This document shows positions 1 to 8,432 of a DNA stretch of 64,000 bases, piece after piece. The stretch is from Solirubrum puertoriconensis (lineage in GTDB: Bacteria; Bacteroidota; Bacteroidia; Cytophagales; Hymenobacteraceae): the NCBI RefSeq assembly GCF_001483135.1, contig NZ_LNAL01000008.1:248001-312000 (forward strand), read 5' to 3'. How positions within the stretch are numbered: the first letter of the stretch is position 1; each line of letters starts with the position of its first letter. The notes below the pieces were generated by a model. That model did no database searches, was not told the origin of the DNA, and saw nothing but the letters and a program-made list of their open reading frames with translations. The position numbers were made by a program, and so were the translations under genes.

Positions 1-591
1 GATGTCGAGCATCTTTGCCTTTTCGATGATGTCGCCTTCGAATTTGTAATCAAACTCGTTGTTGTAGACCGTAAAGATCGACTTGGCATCTTTGAAGATG
101 GGATCTTTCTTGTAAGTCGTCTTCAGGTACAGCGGCATCAAACCGGTCATCCAATCGTTGCAGTGCACGATATCGGGAGCCCAGCCAAGTTTCTTGACGG
201 TTTCCAGCACCCCTTTGCAGAAGAATATAGCGCGCTCGTCGTTGTCGGCGTGGAACTGGTCGTTCTTATCGCGCAACACCGACTTGCGATGGAAGTAATC
301 TTCGTTATCGATGAAGTATACTTGCAGTTTCGCGTTCGGGATGGAAGCCACTTTAATAATCAGCGGTTTCTCATCTTCGCCCACGGCAATGTTGATGCCG
401 GAGAGGCGTACCACCTCGTGAAGACGATTTTTACGTTCGTTGATGATGCCGAAGCGGGGTACGAAAATGCGGATTTCCATCCCCATCTCTTGCATACCCT
501 GCGGCAGGCGCCGCAGGAACTCCGCTACCCGGGTCGTTTGCAAAAACGGATTGATTTCCGTGGCAGCATAGAGAATTCTCAGCTTCGACAT
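1..591 (-). CDS. Glycogen/starch synthase-like GT5 protein, C-terminus cut by window edge
   Basis: This gene reads leftward from an ATG at 591 and stays open for 197 codons to base 1, so only its N-terminal part is present. The protein begins MSKLRILYAATEINPF and carries HCNDWMTGLMPLYLK around residues 150-165, which resembles the N-terminal half of GT5 glycogen/starch synthases (ADP-glucose-dependent glucan chain extension in the cytoplasm). The usual Lys-x-Gly-Gly-Leu sugar-nucleotide motif near the N-terminus is not there; QTTRVAEFL occupies that place. Bacteroidota have a short synthase-like family beside panC, and the divergent panC here fits that. Whether it makes glucan is uncertain; a GT5-like role is inferred from fold-level similarity only. 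Confidence 0.75.
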   Translation of the reverse strand, partial: MSKLRILYAATEINPFLQTTRVAEFLRRLPQGMQEMGMEIRIFVPRFGIINERKNRLHEVVRLSGINIAVGEDEKPLIIKVASIPNAKLQVYFIDNEDYFHRKSVLRDKNDQFHADNDERAIFFCKGVLETVKKLGWAPDIVHCNDWMTGLMPLYLKTTYKKDPIFKDAKSIFTVYNNEFDYKFEGDIIEKAKMLDI

Positions 592-707
592 ACGGGGTTA
601 ATGGAGAAGTTAGGAAAAGGAAACACCATTGGGACGCACAAAATTAAACAATTTTGCCCGATAAATCCACTATGCCAACCCCGGGCTTCCGGGGCCGTCT
701 GCCTGAC

Positions 708-1562
708 ATGGAGATACTTGAAACCGCCGCGGCGTTGCAAGCCCTTACCGAAAAATGGCGCCGAGAGGGCCGCAGCATCGGCTTTGTGCCCACCATGGGG
801 GCATTACACGAGGGCCATTTGCAGCTAGTGCGCGCCGCCGCAGTCGAAAATGACGAGGTAGTGGTTAGCATATTTGTGAACCCCACACAGTTCAACAACA
901 GCGAAGACTTCAAATTATATCCCCGGGTACCCGATTCGGACGCAGAAATGCTGCACGGAACGGGTTGCACGGCTTTATTTAGCCCGTCTGTTGAGGAAAT
1001 TTACCCGCGGCCCACGGTGCTTCAATTCGACTTTGGGCTTCTCGAGCGGGTGATGGAAGGGGCACACAGGCCCGGCCATTTCAATGGGGTGGCCACCGTG
1101 GTGAGCAAGCTATTTCACCTAGGGCGTCCGCACCGTGCGTATTTCGGGCAGAAGGATTGGCAACAAGTGGCCGTTGTTCGCCAACTGGTGCAGGATTTGA
1201 GTTTTGACCTGCAATTAATCAGCTGCCCAACGGTGCGCGAAGCCGACGGCTTGGCTATGTCGTCGCGCAACAGACGGCTTTCCGCGCAAGCTCGTGCGGT
1301 TGCGCCTCGCCTCTACGAAGCGTTGCAACTCGCCGTAGAATGCCTTCAGCAAACCAAACAGCCAGCCGAAGCTCAGCAAGCGGCTCTTGAGCTACTAGGT
1401 GCCCATTCTGAAATCGAGGTAGAATACTTGGAGGTAGCCGATGCCCGTTCGTTGCAGCCTTTGCCGGCGAATGCAGCAGTAGGGCAGGAAGCGGTAATTT
1501 GCGTAGCGGCATGGCTTGGCGGCGTGCGCCTGATTGACAACGTAGTACTCTCGCTAACCTAG
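708..1562 (+). CDS. panC: Pantothenate synthetase (pantoate-beta-alanine ligase)
   Basis: PanC joins pantoate and beta-alanine with ATP to make pantothenate, the vitamin precursor of coenzyme A. The protein shows the family signature [14 protein letters not shown] near residues 25-38 (ATP-binding HxGH-type motif), [11 protein letters not shown] after it, [10 protein letters not shown] and YFGQKDWQQ in the middle and MSSRNRRLS near residue 185, all in the expected order. The ATG at 708 gives 284 residues, the usual length; upstream TTG (654) and ATG (672) codons would add an N-terminal extension not typical of the family. The stop codon TAG lies inside a CCTAGG palindrome (1558-1563). panD follows 70 bases later, so both steps around beta-alanine are encoded together. 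Confidence 0.95.
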   Translation: MEILETAAALQALTEKWRREGRSIGFVPTMGALHEGHLQLVRAAAVENDEVVVSIFVNPTQFNNSEDFKLYPRVPDSDAEMLHGTGCTALFSPSVEEIYPRPTVLQFDFGLLERVMEGAHRPGHFNGVATVVSKLFHLGRPHRAYFGQKDWQQVAVVRQLVQDLSFDLQLISCPTVREADGLAMSSRNRRLSAQARAVAPRLYEALQLAVECLQQTKQPAEAQQAALELLGAHSEIEVEYLEVADARSLQPLPANAAVGQEAVICVAAWLGGVRLIDNVVLSLT

Positions 1563-1597
1563 GATTACCGTCAGCATCGGAGCGGGTCTTATTTGCG

Positions 1598-1605
1598 TAT
1601 CTTTG
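1598..1605 (+). promoter_or_regulatory. Candidate Bacteroidota -7 element upstream of panD
   Basis: TATCTTTG matches the TAnnTTTG -7 consensus of Bacteroidota promoters and ends 27 bases before the panD ATG, the same spacing as the identical motif before the secreted-protein gene at 29933. No clear -33 TTG is visible at the expected distance, so this is a candidate only. Confidence 0.4.
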
Positions 1606-1632
1606 CCGCCCTATTACCCGCACCGCGTACCC

Positions 1633-1980
1633 ATGCACATTGAGGTTTTAAAATCTAAGATTCACCGCGCCAAAGTCACGCAGGCCGAGCTACACTATGT
1701 AGGCAGCATCACCATTGATGAAGACCTGCTGGATGCGGCCAATATGATCGAAAACGAGAAGGTGACGGTGGTGAACGTCAACAACGGCGAGCGGTTCGAG
1801 ACTTATACCATCAAGGGCGAGCGAGGTTCGGGCATGGTGTGCCTAAACGGGCCGGCGGCTCGGCGCGTAGCCGTTGGCGACATCGTGATTATCTTCTCCT
1901 ACTGCCTGATTGATTTTGCTGTAGCGCGCGAACACAAGCCCACTTTGGTGTTCCCCGATCAGCACAATCGGCTCGTCTAA
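1633..1980 (+). CDS. panD: Aspartate 1-decarboxylase
   Basis: PanD decarboxylates L-aspartate to beta-alanine, the substrate of PanC. The protein starts [22 protein letters not shown] and carries YVGSITID, which contains the Gly-Ser bond where the proenzyme cleaves itself to form the pyruvoyl cofactor on the Ser (about residue 25). Conserved NGER and GERGSG segments follow. The ATG at 1633 gives 115 residues, the family norm; an in-frame extension from 1603 is unlikely to be used. It lies directly after panC, though a candidate promoter sits in the gap. A terminator-like hairpin follows at 2001. Confidence 0.95.
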   Translation: MHIEVLKSKIHRAKVTQAELHYVGSITIDEDLLDAANMIENEKVTVVNVNNGERFETYTIKGERGSGMVCLNGPAARRVAVGDIVIIFSYCLIDFAVAREHKPTLVFPDQHNRLV

Positions 1981-2000
1981 CCATATTGCTGAGCGTTCGA

Positions 2001-2032
2001 AGCCAGTAGCTCTGCTGCTGGCTTTGTTTTTA
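2001..2032 (+). terminator. Rho-independent terminator after panD
   Basis: A ten-base stem, AGCCAGTAGC pairing with GCTGCTGGCT (one G-U type mismatch) across a three-base loop, is followed by TTGTTTTTAG. It would close the panC-panD transcript. Confidence 0.65.
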
Positions 2033-2069
2033 GTGCTTCGTCCTGGTAAATCTTACCCTAGCAGAACAC

Positions 2070-3131
2070 GTGAAGCGGGTACTTGATATTCTGAAATACG
2101 CTTTGCTGCTGGCCTTCTCGGCAGCGCTCATGGTTTACGCCGTTCGGGGCCAAGATTTGAGCCGTATCGGCCGCTATATGCTCGAGGCTGACTACACTTG
2201 GCTGGGCATAACGATGCTTTTGTCGGCGCTGGGCTACCTAAGCCGAAGCTACCGGTGGAAAATGCAGCTGGATGCGGCTAATTACCGGGCTTCGTTTTGG
2301 CAAGTATACCACGCCATGATGGTGGGCTACTTGGCCAATATGGTATTGCCCCGTATGGGCGAGGTTATCCGCTGCTCGGTGCTGCGCCGCACGAGCGGTG
2401 TGCCCGTGCATGTAGCGGTGGGCACGGTAATTACGGAGCGCGTTATCGATGTGGTAGTGCTGTTTGGATTGCTGGGGGCCACGTTGTTGCTCGACTTTCA
2501 CAAGTTCTGGGCTTTCGTGGTGGATAAGCTCCTAGGTGGGCAAGCCCAGTACGATGCCATGGCCCGCAACCGCACGCCCTTGTTATGGGCAGCCGTTATT
2601 GCTGGGGTGTTGATGCTGATTGCTGCTTACGCGCTGTGGCGTAACCTCGAACGCCTTAGCGAAAACCGCTTTTTTAATCGGATCATCAAGTTTGTACGCG
2701 GGCTGCTAGAGGGGGTGTTCAGCATCCGAAAGCTCGAGAACAAAGGCATGTTTCTGCTGCATACCTTTTTCACTTGGCTGGTGTACTTCCTGATGGATTA
2801 CCTGGCCTTCTTCGCGTTTCCCGAAACCTACAACCTAGGCGTGCGGGCCGGCTTGGCGGTGCTTACGTTTGGTGCCTTCGGCATGGCCGCGCCAGTGTCG
2901 GGCGGCATCGGCACCTTCCACTTGCTGGTGCAAAGCATCCTTATTGTATTCGGGGTTTCGCCGGAGGCAGGCATCGCCTACGCCTTGGTGGTGCACGGAG
3001 CCCAAACTTTGCTGGTGGTGCTGATGGGCGGCATCAGCTTTGTGGCTAGCATGATGCAAGCCGGCCGTAAAGCCCGTGTAGGTGCGGTCGAGCCTGCCGA
3101 ACTGTCTGTAATTCATGCCGACGAAAGATAA
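2070..3131 (+). CDS. Lysylphosphatidylglycerol synthase TM region / UPF0104 flippase-like membrane protein
   Basis: A 353-residue integral membrane protein starting at GTG 2070. It has about eight hydrophobic segments, beginning with ILKYALLLAFSAALMVYAV at the N-terminus, and the family features MVGYLANMVLPRMGEVIRC (around residues 85-100) and APVSGGIGTFHLLVQ near residue 272. These match the membrane domain shared by MprF-type flippases and the YbhN/AglD2 group, without the soluble aminoacyl-transferase domain. A role in moving a lipid or lipid-linked molecule across the inner membrane is inferred from the family; the substrate is unknown. Its 3' end overlaps rfaE2 by 17 bases, suggesting translational coupling and perhaps a shared cell-envelope role. 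Confidence 0.85.
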   Translation: MKRVLDILKYALLLAFSAALMVYAVRGQDLSRIGRYMLEADYTWLGITMLLSALGYLSRSYRWKMQLDAANYRASFWQVYHAMMVGYLANMVLPRMGEVIRCSVLRRTSGVPVHVAVGTVITERVIDVVVLFGLLGATLLLDFHKFWAFVVDKLLGGQAQYDAMARNRTPLLWAAVIAGVLMLIAAYALWRNLERLSENRFFNRIIKFVRGLLEGVFSIRKLENKGMFLLHTFFTWLVYFLMDYLAFFAFPETYNLGVRAGLAVLTFGAFGMAAPVSGGIGTFHLLVQSILIVFGVSPEAGIAYALVVHGAQTLLVVLMGGISFVASMMQAGRKARVGAVEPAELSVIHADER

Positions 3132-3609
3132 AATCCTGACCCGCGAGCAGCTGCCTGCTGTTCTGGATGCTTGGCGCCAACAAGGCAAGCGCATCGTTTT
3201 CACCAACGGATGCTTCGATTTGCTGCACCTAGGGCACGTCGACTACCTTGAGCAAGCCCGGGCTTTGGGCGACGTGATGGTTGTGGGCCTCAATACCGAT
3301 GCTTCGGTAAGCTGCCTCAAACCTGGCCGGCCGCTGCAAGACGAAATGTCACGCGCGCGCGTGCTGGCCTCTCTTTTGTTTGTGGATGCCGTGGTGCTAT
3401 TCGGCGAACCTACCCCGCTGGAGCTTATTCACCTCGTGCGGCCCGATGTGCTCGTGAAGGGCGACGACTACGCCATCAGCGGAATCGTAGGCCACGAGTT
3501 TGTGTTAAGTAACGGGGGGCAGGTGCTAACCGTACCTCTAGTGCCTGGCTACAGCACAACCCGCATAGTGGAGCGCATGCGCCAGGCCGAGGGGAGTATG
3601 GATATTTAG
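3115..3609 (+). CDS. rfaE2: D-glycero-beta-D-manno-heptose 1-phosphate adenylyltransferase
   Basis: This enzyme makes ADP-heptose from heptose 1-phosphate and ATP for lipopolysaccharide core synthesis. The protein is a stand-alone version of the C-terminal half of E. coli HldE: IVFTNGCFDLLHLGHV (residues about 28-43) contains the nucleotidyltransferase HxGH motif, followed by VVGLNTDASV, KGDDYAISGIVG and YSTTRIVERM. At 164 residues its length is typical. The ATG lies within the end of the upstream membrane-protein gene. No kinase half (rfaE1) is in this window, so the first steps must be encoded elsewhere. Confidence 0.93.
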   Translation: MPTKDKILTREQLPAVLDAWRQQGKRIVFTNGCFDLLHLGHVDYLEQARALGDVMVVGLNTDASVSCLKPGRPLQDEMSRARVLASLLFVDAVVLFGEPTPLELIHLVRPDVLVKGDDYAISGIVGHEFVLSNGGQVLTVPLVPGYSTTRIVERMRQAEGSMDI

Positions 3610-3687
3610 CAGGCTCGGAGCCAGTTGGGCTGCGAGTTGCTGGGCACCAAGCTCCCAATATTCACACGCCTTACTTACTCCAGACCT

Positions 3688-4380
3688 ATGAGTCCTAACG
3701 CTTTTTATATGCTGATGATCCTGCTCATGGTTGTGAGCATGGGTATTCAGTGGCGCCTCCGCAGCAAGTTCACCAAGTACTCGCATATCGGGCTGCAATC
3801 GGGGTTGTCGGGCAAGCAGATAGCCGAGCTGATGCTGGCCGACAACAACATTCACGACGTGCGCGTGATTTCGACCTCGGGCCGCCTCACCGACCACTAC
3901 AACCCGGCCGACAAAACCGTGAACCTTAGCGAAGAGGTGTACGACGGTCGCTCGGCCGCTGCCGCCGCCGTAGCTGCCCACGAGTGCGGCCACGCTGTGC
4001 AGCACGCCACGGCCTACAACATGCTGCAGTTCCGCTCGGCTATGGTGCCGGCGCTCAGCGCCGTGTCGCGCTTCATGCCTTTCATTCTGATTGCGGGCAT
4101 CTTCATGGTGCAAACCACACTGATTCCGCTGGGCATTGGTATTACTCTGTTTGCGCTTACCACGCTGTTCAGCTTCATCACGCTGCCCGTTGAGTTTGAT
4201 GCTTCGCGCCGGGCGCTGGCCTGGATTGACAAGCGTGGTATTGTTACCACGCAAGAACACGCCTTAGCCAAGGATGCACTGTGGTGGGCCGCCATGACGT
4301 ACGTGGTAGCGGCTATTAGCTCGCTGGCAACGCTACTTTACTACGTAAGCATCTTCATGGGCAGCAGCCGTCGCAACTAA
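3688..4380 (+). CDS. Neutral zinc metallopeptidase, YugP family
   Basis: A 230-residue membrane-anchored metalloprotease. It starts with a hydrophobic segment (AFYMLMILLMVVSMGIQW), has the zinc-binding HECGH motif (HExxH) in AAVAAHECGHAVQHAT near residues 95-110, then several more membrane spans toward the C-terminus. This architecture matches the YugP group of zinc peptidases; substrates are not known. The ATG at 3688 places the membrane segment at the N-terminus; an in-frame ORF extends further upstream but starts inside poor coding sequence. A strong terminator follows. Confidence 0.88.
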   Translation: MSPNAFYMLMILLMVVSMGIQWRLRSKFTKYSHIGLQSGLSGKQIAELMLADNNIHDVRVISTSGRLTDHYNPADKTVNLSEEVYDGRSAAAAAVAAHECGHAVQHATAYNMLQFRSAMVPALSAVSRFMPFILIAGIFMVQTTLIPLGIGITLFALTTLFSFITLPVEFDASRRALAWIDKRGIVTTQEHALAKDALWWAAMTYVVAAISSLATLLYYVSIFMGSSRRN

Positions 4381-4407
4381 TGCTATTGCAGGCTCTCAAA
4401 CCCGATA

Positions 4408-4440
4408 CAAGCGCCCGCAACTGCGGGCGCTTTGTTTTTG
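4408..4440 (+). terminator. Rho-independent terminator
   Basis: AAGCGCCCGCA pairs with TGCGGGCGCTT (4409-4433), followed by TGTTTTTG. It ends the transcript of the zinc peptidase gene. Confidence 0.8.
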
Positions 4441-4475
4441 TGGTTAGGTGCAGGACGAGTTGAGGAGAAGCTAAA

Positions 4476-4491
4476 CCTAACAACTGTTAGG
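4476..4491. promoter_or_regulatory. Perfect inverted repeat, possible operator of the acyl-CoA dehydrogenase
   Basis: CCTAACA and TGTTAGG flank a two-base centre. The 16-base palindrome lies about 145 bases upstream of the acyl-CoA dehydrogenase start, in a 194-base stretch (4441-4634) that is less GC-rich than its surroundings and otherwise holds no gene. A second, weaker pair, CCTATAA (4509-) and TTATAGG (4548-), follows. A repressor site is an inference; nothing identifies the regulator. Confidence 0.3.
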
Positions 4492-4634
4492 CGTGTTATG
4501 CATGCAGCCTATAACTTAGCGTGCGCATTGGTGCGTTTAATGCTGCTTATAGGTTGATAACCACTGACCAGCTTGTAATTTCGCGGCGCCTTATCGTTTA
4601 CCGATAGGTGCCAAGCCTCTTTACCCATTCCCAC

Positions 4635-5774
4635 ATGAACTTTCAGCTCACCGAAGAACAACTCGCCGTGCAAGCCGCGGCTCGCGAATTTGCCCAAAAT
4701 GAACTGTGGGCCGGCGTGATCGAGCGCGACGAACACCAGAAATTCCCTGCCGAGCAAGTCAAGAAGATGGGCGAGCTGGGCTTCTTGGGTATGATGGTGA
4801 GCCCCGAGTACGGCGGCGGCGGCATGGATACCGTGTCGTACGTACTAGCCATGGAAGAAATTTCCAAGGTTGATGCTTCGTGTTCGGTTATCATGTCGGT
4901 AAACAACTCGTTGGTGTGCTGGGGCCTCGAGAAGTACGGCACCGAAGAGCAAAAGCAGAAGTACCTGACCAAGCTGGCCACCGGCGAAATCATCGGCGCC
5001 TTCTGCCTTTCGGAGCCCGAAGCCGGTTCCGATGCTACCATGCAGCGCACCACCGCCGTTGACATGGGCGACCATTACTTGCTGAACGGCACCAAGAACT
5101 GGATTACCAACGGCTCGTCGGCTTCGGTATACCTCGTAATTGCCCAAACCAACCCCGAATTGCGGCACCGCGGCATCAACGCCCTGATTGTGGAGCGCGA
5201 TACGCCGGGCTTTGTAGTGGGTCCGAAAGAAAATAAGCTGGGCATCCGCGGTTCTGATACGCACTCGCTCATGTTCACCGACGTGAAGGTGCCCAAGGAA
5301 AACCGCATCGGCGAAGACGGCTTCGGCTTCAAGTTCGCAATGCAGGTGCTGGCCGGCGGCCGCATCGGCATTGCTGCGCAAGCCCTAGGTATTGCTTCGG
5401 GTTCGTACGAGTTGGCCCTGAAGTACTCGAAGGAGCGCAAAGCGTTTGGTGTGCCGATTTCGCAGCACCAAGCCATTCAGTTTAAGTTGGCCGATATGGC
5501 TACCAACATCGACGCCGCCCGTTTGCTGTGCTTGCAGGCTGCGCACGACAAGGATGCCCACCTCGACTACGCCAAGTCGGGCGCTATGGCCAAGCTCTTC
5601 GCTTCGAAGGTTGCCATGGAAACTTCGGTGGAGGCCGTACAGGTGCACGGCGGCTACGGATTCGTGAAAGAATTCCACGTTGAACGCCTGATGCGCGACG
5701 CTAAAATCACCCAGATTTACGAGGGAACTTCTGAGATTCAGAAAATTGTAATCTCGCGGGAAATCCTGAAGTAA
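4635..5774 (+). CDS. Acyl-CoA dehydrogenase (short-chain/butyryl type)
   Basis: FAD enzyme that introduces the alpha-beta double bond in acyl-CoA during fatty-acid or branched amino-acid breakdown. Of 379 residues, the protein shows the family order: N-terminal helical domain from NFQLTEEQLAVQ, AFCLSEPEAGSDA (FAD/substrate binding) near residue 125, GTKNWITNGS, the arginine-rich YSKERKAFGVPISQHQ near residue 265, VQVHGGYGFVKEFHVERLMRD, and IYEGTSEIQ, whose first Glu (about 363) is in the catalytic-base position of the short- and medium-chain enzymes. The ATG at 4635 fits the family N-terminus better than the in-frame upstream start. No electron-transfer flavoprotein genes are adjacent. A terminator follows directly. 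Confidence 0.95.
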   Translation: MNFQLTEEQLAVQAAAREFAQNELWAGVIERDEHQKFPAEQVKKMGELGFLGMMVSPEYGGGGMDTVSYVLAMEEISKVDASCSVIMSVNNSLVCWGLEKYGTEEQKQKYLTKLATGEIIGAFCLSEPEAGSDATMQRTTAVDMGDHYLLNGTKNWITNGSSASVYLVIAQTNPELRHRGINALIVERDTPGFVVGPKENKLGIRGSDTHSLMFTDVKVPKENRIGEDGFGFKFAMQVLAGGRIGIAAQALGIASGSYELALKYSKERKAFGVPISQHQAIQFKLADMATNIDAARLLCLQAAHDKDAHLDYAKSGAMAKLFASKVAMETSVEAVQVHGGYGFVKEFHVERLMRDAKITQIYEGTSEIQKIVISREILK

Positions 5775-5808
5775 ATTCGGAATTGCCTTAAAGTCAGAAT
5801 CCTTGCAC

Positions 5809-5846
5809 AAAACCCAGCCAAATTTCTGGCTGGGTTTTCGTTTTTG
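5809..5846 (+). terminator. Rho-independent terminator after acyl-CoA dehydrogenase
   Basis: AAAACCCAGCCA pairs with TGGCTGGGTTTT around a short loop (AATTTC), followed by CGTTTTTG. Confidence 0.8.
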
Positions 5847-5933
5847 TGAATTTTTATATCTTATTTTGCATTGTCTAAACAGCGGCGATGCCGTAGTCCG
5901 CTGGTAGTCAGCCAACCACTCCTGCGCCCGAAT

Positions 5934-6857
5934 ATGGAAGATTATAATAAAGTCATAGAATCGCTCGGTGTGCGCTACATCAAGGCCAAGAACTTGGTGC
6001 TGCAGCAGCCCTTCACCGTGCGTAATTACTACGATGTAGGTAACAACCTCATCCTGCTGCACAAGGGCCGCGTCTCGTTTGGCGATGAAGATATCGTGGT
6101 GGAGGAAGGCGACATGCTGTTTATTCCGGGCGGTCGGGCTACCCGGGTGAGCTACGGCGAGGCAGGTGGCAAAACCATCACCAACGACGACCTGATCAGC
6201 AACAAGGACAAATTCTTCCATTCCAACGTCGACCTCGATCTTATCTCGGACGCGGAGGAAAGCCACTCGTTCGTTTCGTTCGAGGCGAAGGTGTTTGATT
6301 CGGTAAACTTCTTCGCGTCGCTCGACGTGCCGGCGTTCCTGATCAGCGGCAACTCCAAGCTTGCCAACCTAGTGATTAAGGTGGTAGAGGAAAGCCTGCA
6401 AGAGCTGCCGGGCCGCGAGCGTCTGATTTCGATCTACACGGAAAACATCGTTGTTGAAATCATTCGCTATATCCTGAAGAATAAGATGTTTGTGGAGCAA
6501 TTGGCCACGAACAGCACGTACTTTAAGGATCCGCGCCTGATCGACCTGTTCAACTACATCAAGGAGAACCTAGGCGGCGACTTGTCGAACAAGGTGCTAT
6601 CGGGTGTGGCCAACGTGTCGGAAGATTATGTAGGGCAGTACTTCAAGATGCTGACGGGCATTAACCCGCAGGACTACATCGAATACCAGCGTATGGAGCG
6701 CGCCGTGTTTCTGCTGCGTACCACCAAAAAGAGCATCCGTGACATCGGCAAAGAGGTTGGTTACAAAGACACCGCTTATTTCTGCCGCCGCTTCAAGATG
6801 ATGTTCGGCATTCCGGCTGGTAAGATGCGCCGTCGTGAGTCGGCCATGAATATCTAA
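5934..6857 (+). CDS. AraC-family transcriptional regulator with N-terminal cupin-like domain
   Basis: A 307-residue regulator. Residues about 25-85 look like a cupin sensor (LLHKGRVSFGDEDIVVEEGDML), then a linker, and the C-terminal hundred residues form the two helix-turn-helix AraC DNA-binding domain, with GVANVSEDYVGQYFKM and the signature IRDIGKEVGYKDTAYFCRRFK near the end. The start at ATG 5934 (MEDYNKVIE) is preferred over an in-frame upstream codon. The effector and targets are unknown. The gene lies between the acyl-CoA dehydrogenase and the GGGP-synthase operon, separated from both by terminators, so neighbours are only possible targets. Confidence 0.88.
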   Translation: MEDYNKVIESLGVRYIKAKNLVLQQPFTVRNYYDVGNNLILLHKGRVSFGDEDIVVEEGDMLFIPGGRATRVSYGEAGGKTITNDDLISNKDKFFHSNVDLDLISDAEESHSFVSFEAKVFDSVNFFASLDVPAFLISGNSKLANLVIKVVEESLQELPGRERLISIYTENIVVEIIRYILKNKMFVEQLATNSTYFKDPRLIDLFNYIKENLGGDLSNKVLSGVANVSEDYVGQYFKMLTGINPQDYIEYQRMERAVFLLRTTKKSIRDIGKEVGYKDTAYFCRRFKMMFGIPAGKMRRRESAMNI

Positions 6858-6873
6858 CCCAGGGCTGTGTTTG

Positions 6874-6920
6874 AAACAGCGGAGCCTGCTGCACGATGGT
6901 GCAGCAGGCTCCGCTGTTTT
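6874..6920. terminator. Bidirectional terminator between convergent genes
   Basis: A perfect 20-base stem, 6874-6893 with 6900-6919 around a six-base loop, starts with AAACAGCGG and ends CCGCTGTTTT. It can stop transcription from both the AraC gene and the leftward GGGP-synthase gene. Confidence 0.85.
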
Positions 6921-6934
6921 AGAGAGAAGTACAG

Positions 6935-7708
6935 CTAGTTCAGTGTGGCGTTGAGTACTTCGTTGAAAGTGTGCACCACACGCGATACTTCGCCCAGGAA
7001 TTCGGGTTCCTTCTCGATCTGGTTGCCAATTACAATGACATCGGCACCTGACGTTAGCGCAGCGTGGGCCTTTTCGGCCGTGTTGATGCCGCCGCCCACG
7101 ATAATTGGCAACTCCACGGCTTGGCGTACAGCCCGGATCATGGCCGGCGACACAGGGTGCATGGCTCCACTGCCGCCATCGAGGTACATCAGACCTAGGC
7201 CCAATTGCTCGCCTGCCATGGCTGTACAAGCTGCAATGGTGGGCTTATCGTGGGGCAGGGGCGTGGTACCGCTCATGTAGCTGGCCGTAGTTTGACGGCC
7301 TGAGTCGACGAGCATGTAACCCGTGGGCAGGATTTCGAGCTGACTGGCCCGCAGCAAGGGCGCGGCTACCACATGCTGGCCAATCAGAAAATCGGGGTTG
7401 CGGCCCGAAATCAGCGATAGCAGCAAAATGGCATCGGCCTGCGCATCGATGTGTAGGCTGTTGCTAGGAAACAATACCACCGGCACTTGCGAGTGGGTTT
7501 TTAGCAAGCGAATAAGGGCAGTCTGGTGCTGCGAAGTCACCAGACTGCCCCCTACGAAGAAGTAATCAACGGAATGTGTGTTGCTTAGCGCCAGAATGCG
7601 CCGCGTGCCGGCCTCGTCGAGGTCGTCGGGGTCGAGCAGCACGGCCAGGGATTTCTGGCCGCGGGAGCAGCGGTGGCGCAGGGCATCATGCAGTGGGCTC
7701 AGGCGCAT
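6935..7708 (-). CDS. Geranylgeranylglyceryl/heptaprenylglyceryl phosphate synthase (PcrB/GGGPS family)
   Basis: Prenyltransferase of TIM-barrel fold that joins sn-glycerol-1-phosphate to a polyprenyl diphosphate, forming an ether bond. Family motifs visible: AVLLDPDD near the N-terminus, FVGGSLVT, VVLFPSNS, ADAILLLSLISGRNPDFLIG, GLGLMYLDGGSGA, and the phosphate-binding VGGGINTAEKAHAALTSGADVIVIGN. The start at 7708 (MRLSPLHDAL) gives 257 residues; it overlaps the preceding gene by 23 bases, so translation is probably coupled. In archaea this makes membrane lipids; Bacteroidota carry related bacterial enzymes whose cellular product is less well understood. No G1P dehydrogenase gene is nearby. 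Confidence 0.9.
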   Translation of the reverse strand: MRLSPLHDALRHRCSRGQKSLAVLLDPDDLDEAGTRRILALSNTHSVDYFFVGGSLVTSQHQTALIRLLKTHSQVPVVLFPSNSLHIDAQADAILLLSLISGRNPDFLIGQHVVAAPLLRASQLEILPTGYMLVDSGRQTTASYMSGTTPLPHDKPTIAACTAMAGEQLGLGLMYLDGGSGAMHPVSPAMIRAVRQAVELPIIVGGGINTAEKAHAALTSGADVIVIGNQIEKEPEFLGEVSRVVHTFNEVLNATLN

Positions 7709-8411
7709 GCGCGTCGTCGTGGTGGATGACAAAGTCGATGTCCTTGGTTTCGGGCTCAGTGGCCGAAGCTGCAAGGTCCGAATTTTTGTTCATTTCCATC
7801 CACTCGTTCACCTTGCGGGTGAGCATCGCAATGAGTACGCCCGAAACCTGGCCGATAAGCATTTTGCCGGTATCCGAGGCCGCCAACGCTCGCAACGTAT
7901 CCCAAACCATAGAGCCTTGCTCGGGCTCGGGCTGTGGGCGGTAACCGCCCCGGTACTGCGACTGATAACCCGAAGCTACAGCCGGTACCGATGCTGAGTA
8001 AGGCTCAGTGGTATCGAACGCCGGAAACGGGTCGGCATCGGAAGCAGCCGTGGCGTGGTACACCGGCGGCGCCAATTGGGCGCGGGGGCTAATGCCCGAG
8101 CCAAAATGGTAATCGTCGGAGTGGGCTACTAGCTGAGCCTTGCGGCGGCTGCTTTTGCCTTTTTTGGTTTTTAGCTTTTTGCGCCGGCGACGATTTTCGG
8201 TTTCCTCATCGTCGTCGCGACCACCCAGTACTTTGCTCACGAGCCAAACGCCGCCCAGCAGGGCAGCGCCAATGGCAACGTACTTGCCTACTTGGGTAGT
8301 GCGCTCCTTGATATGGTCTACATCGCCGAGCAGAGCACGTTCGTACTCCAGCTTCTGGCGTTCCAGAAATTCACGTTCGTCGTCGAACAGCGGGTTGTGC
8401 AATTCGCTCAT
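7686..8411 (-). CDS. Hypothetical membrane-anchored protein
   Basis: A 241-residue protein I do not recognise. N-terminal 40 residues are charged and helical (REFLERQKLEYERALLGDVDHIKERT), followed by one membrane segment (about residues 44-63), then a strongly basic stretch (NRRRRKKLKTKKGKSSRRK), a low-complexity Pro/Ala/Tyr-rich linker and a second amphipathic or hydrophobic segment (MLIGQVSGVLIAMLTRKV) before an acidic tail. It lies 21 bases after the holin-like gene and overlaps the GGGP-synthase gene, so the three genes form one leftward operon. The arrangement suggests an envelope role; no function can be assigned. Confidence 0.75.
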   Translation of the reverse strand: MSELHNPLFDDEREFLERQKLEYERALLGDVDHIKERTTQVGKYVAIGAALLGGVWLVSKVLGGRDDDEETENRRRRKKLKTKKGKSSRRKAQLVAHSDDYHFGSGISPRAQLAPPVYHATAASDADPFPAFDTTEPYSASVPAVASGYQSQYRGGYRPQPEPEQGSMVWDTLRALAASDTGKMLIGQVSGVLIAMLTRKVNEWMEMNKNSDLAASATEPETKDIDFVIHHDDAHAPEPTA

Positions 8412-8432
8412 CGCGCTAAAACGGTTGGTGGT

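Noticed and set aside
163-828. 221-codon plus-strand frame at the window start
   Set aside because: It is antisense to the GT5-like gene and runs into panC; no coding character.
4845-6266. Leftward frames opposite the acyl-CoA dehydrogenase and AraC genes
   Set aside because: Both plus-strand genes show all family motifs; the antisense frames cross the terminator at 5809-5846.
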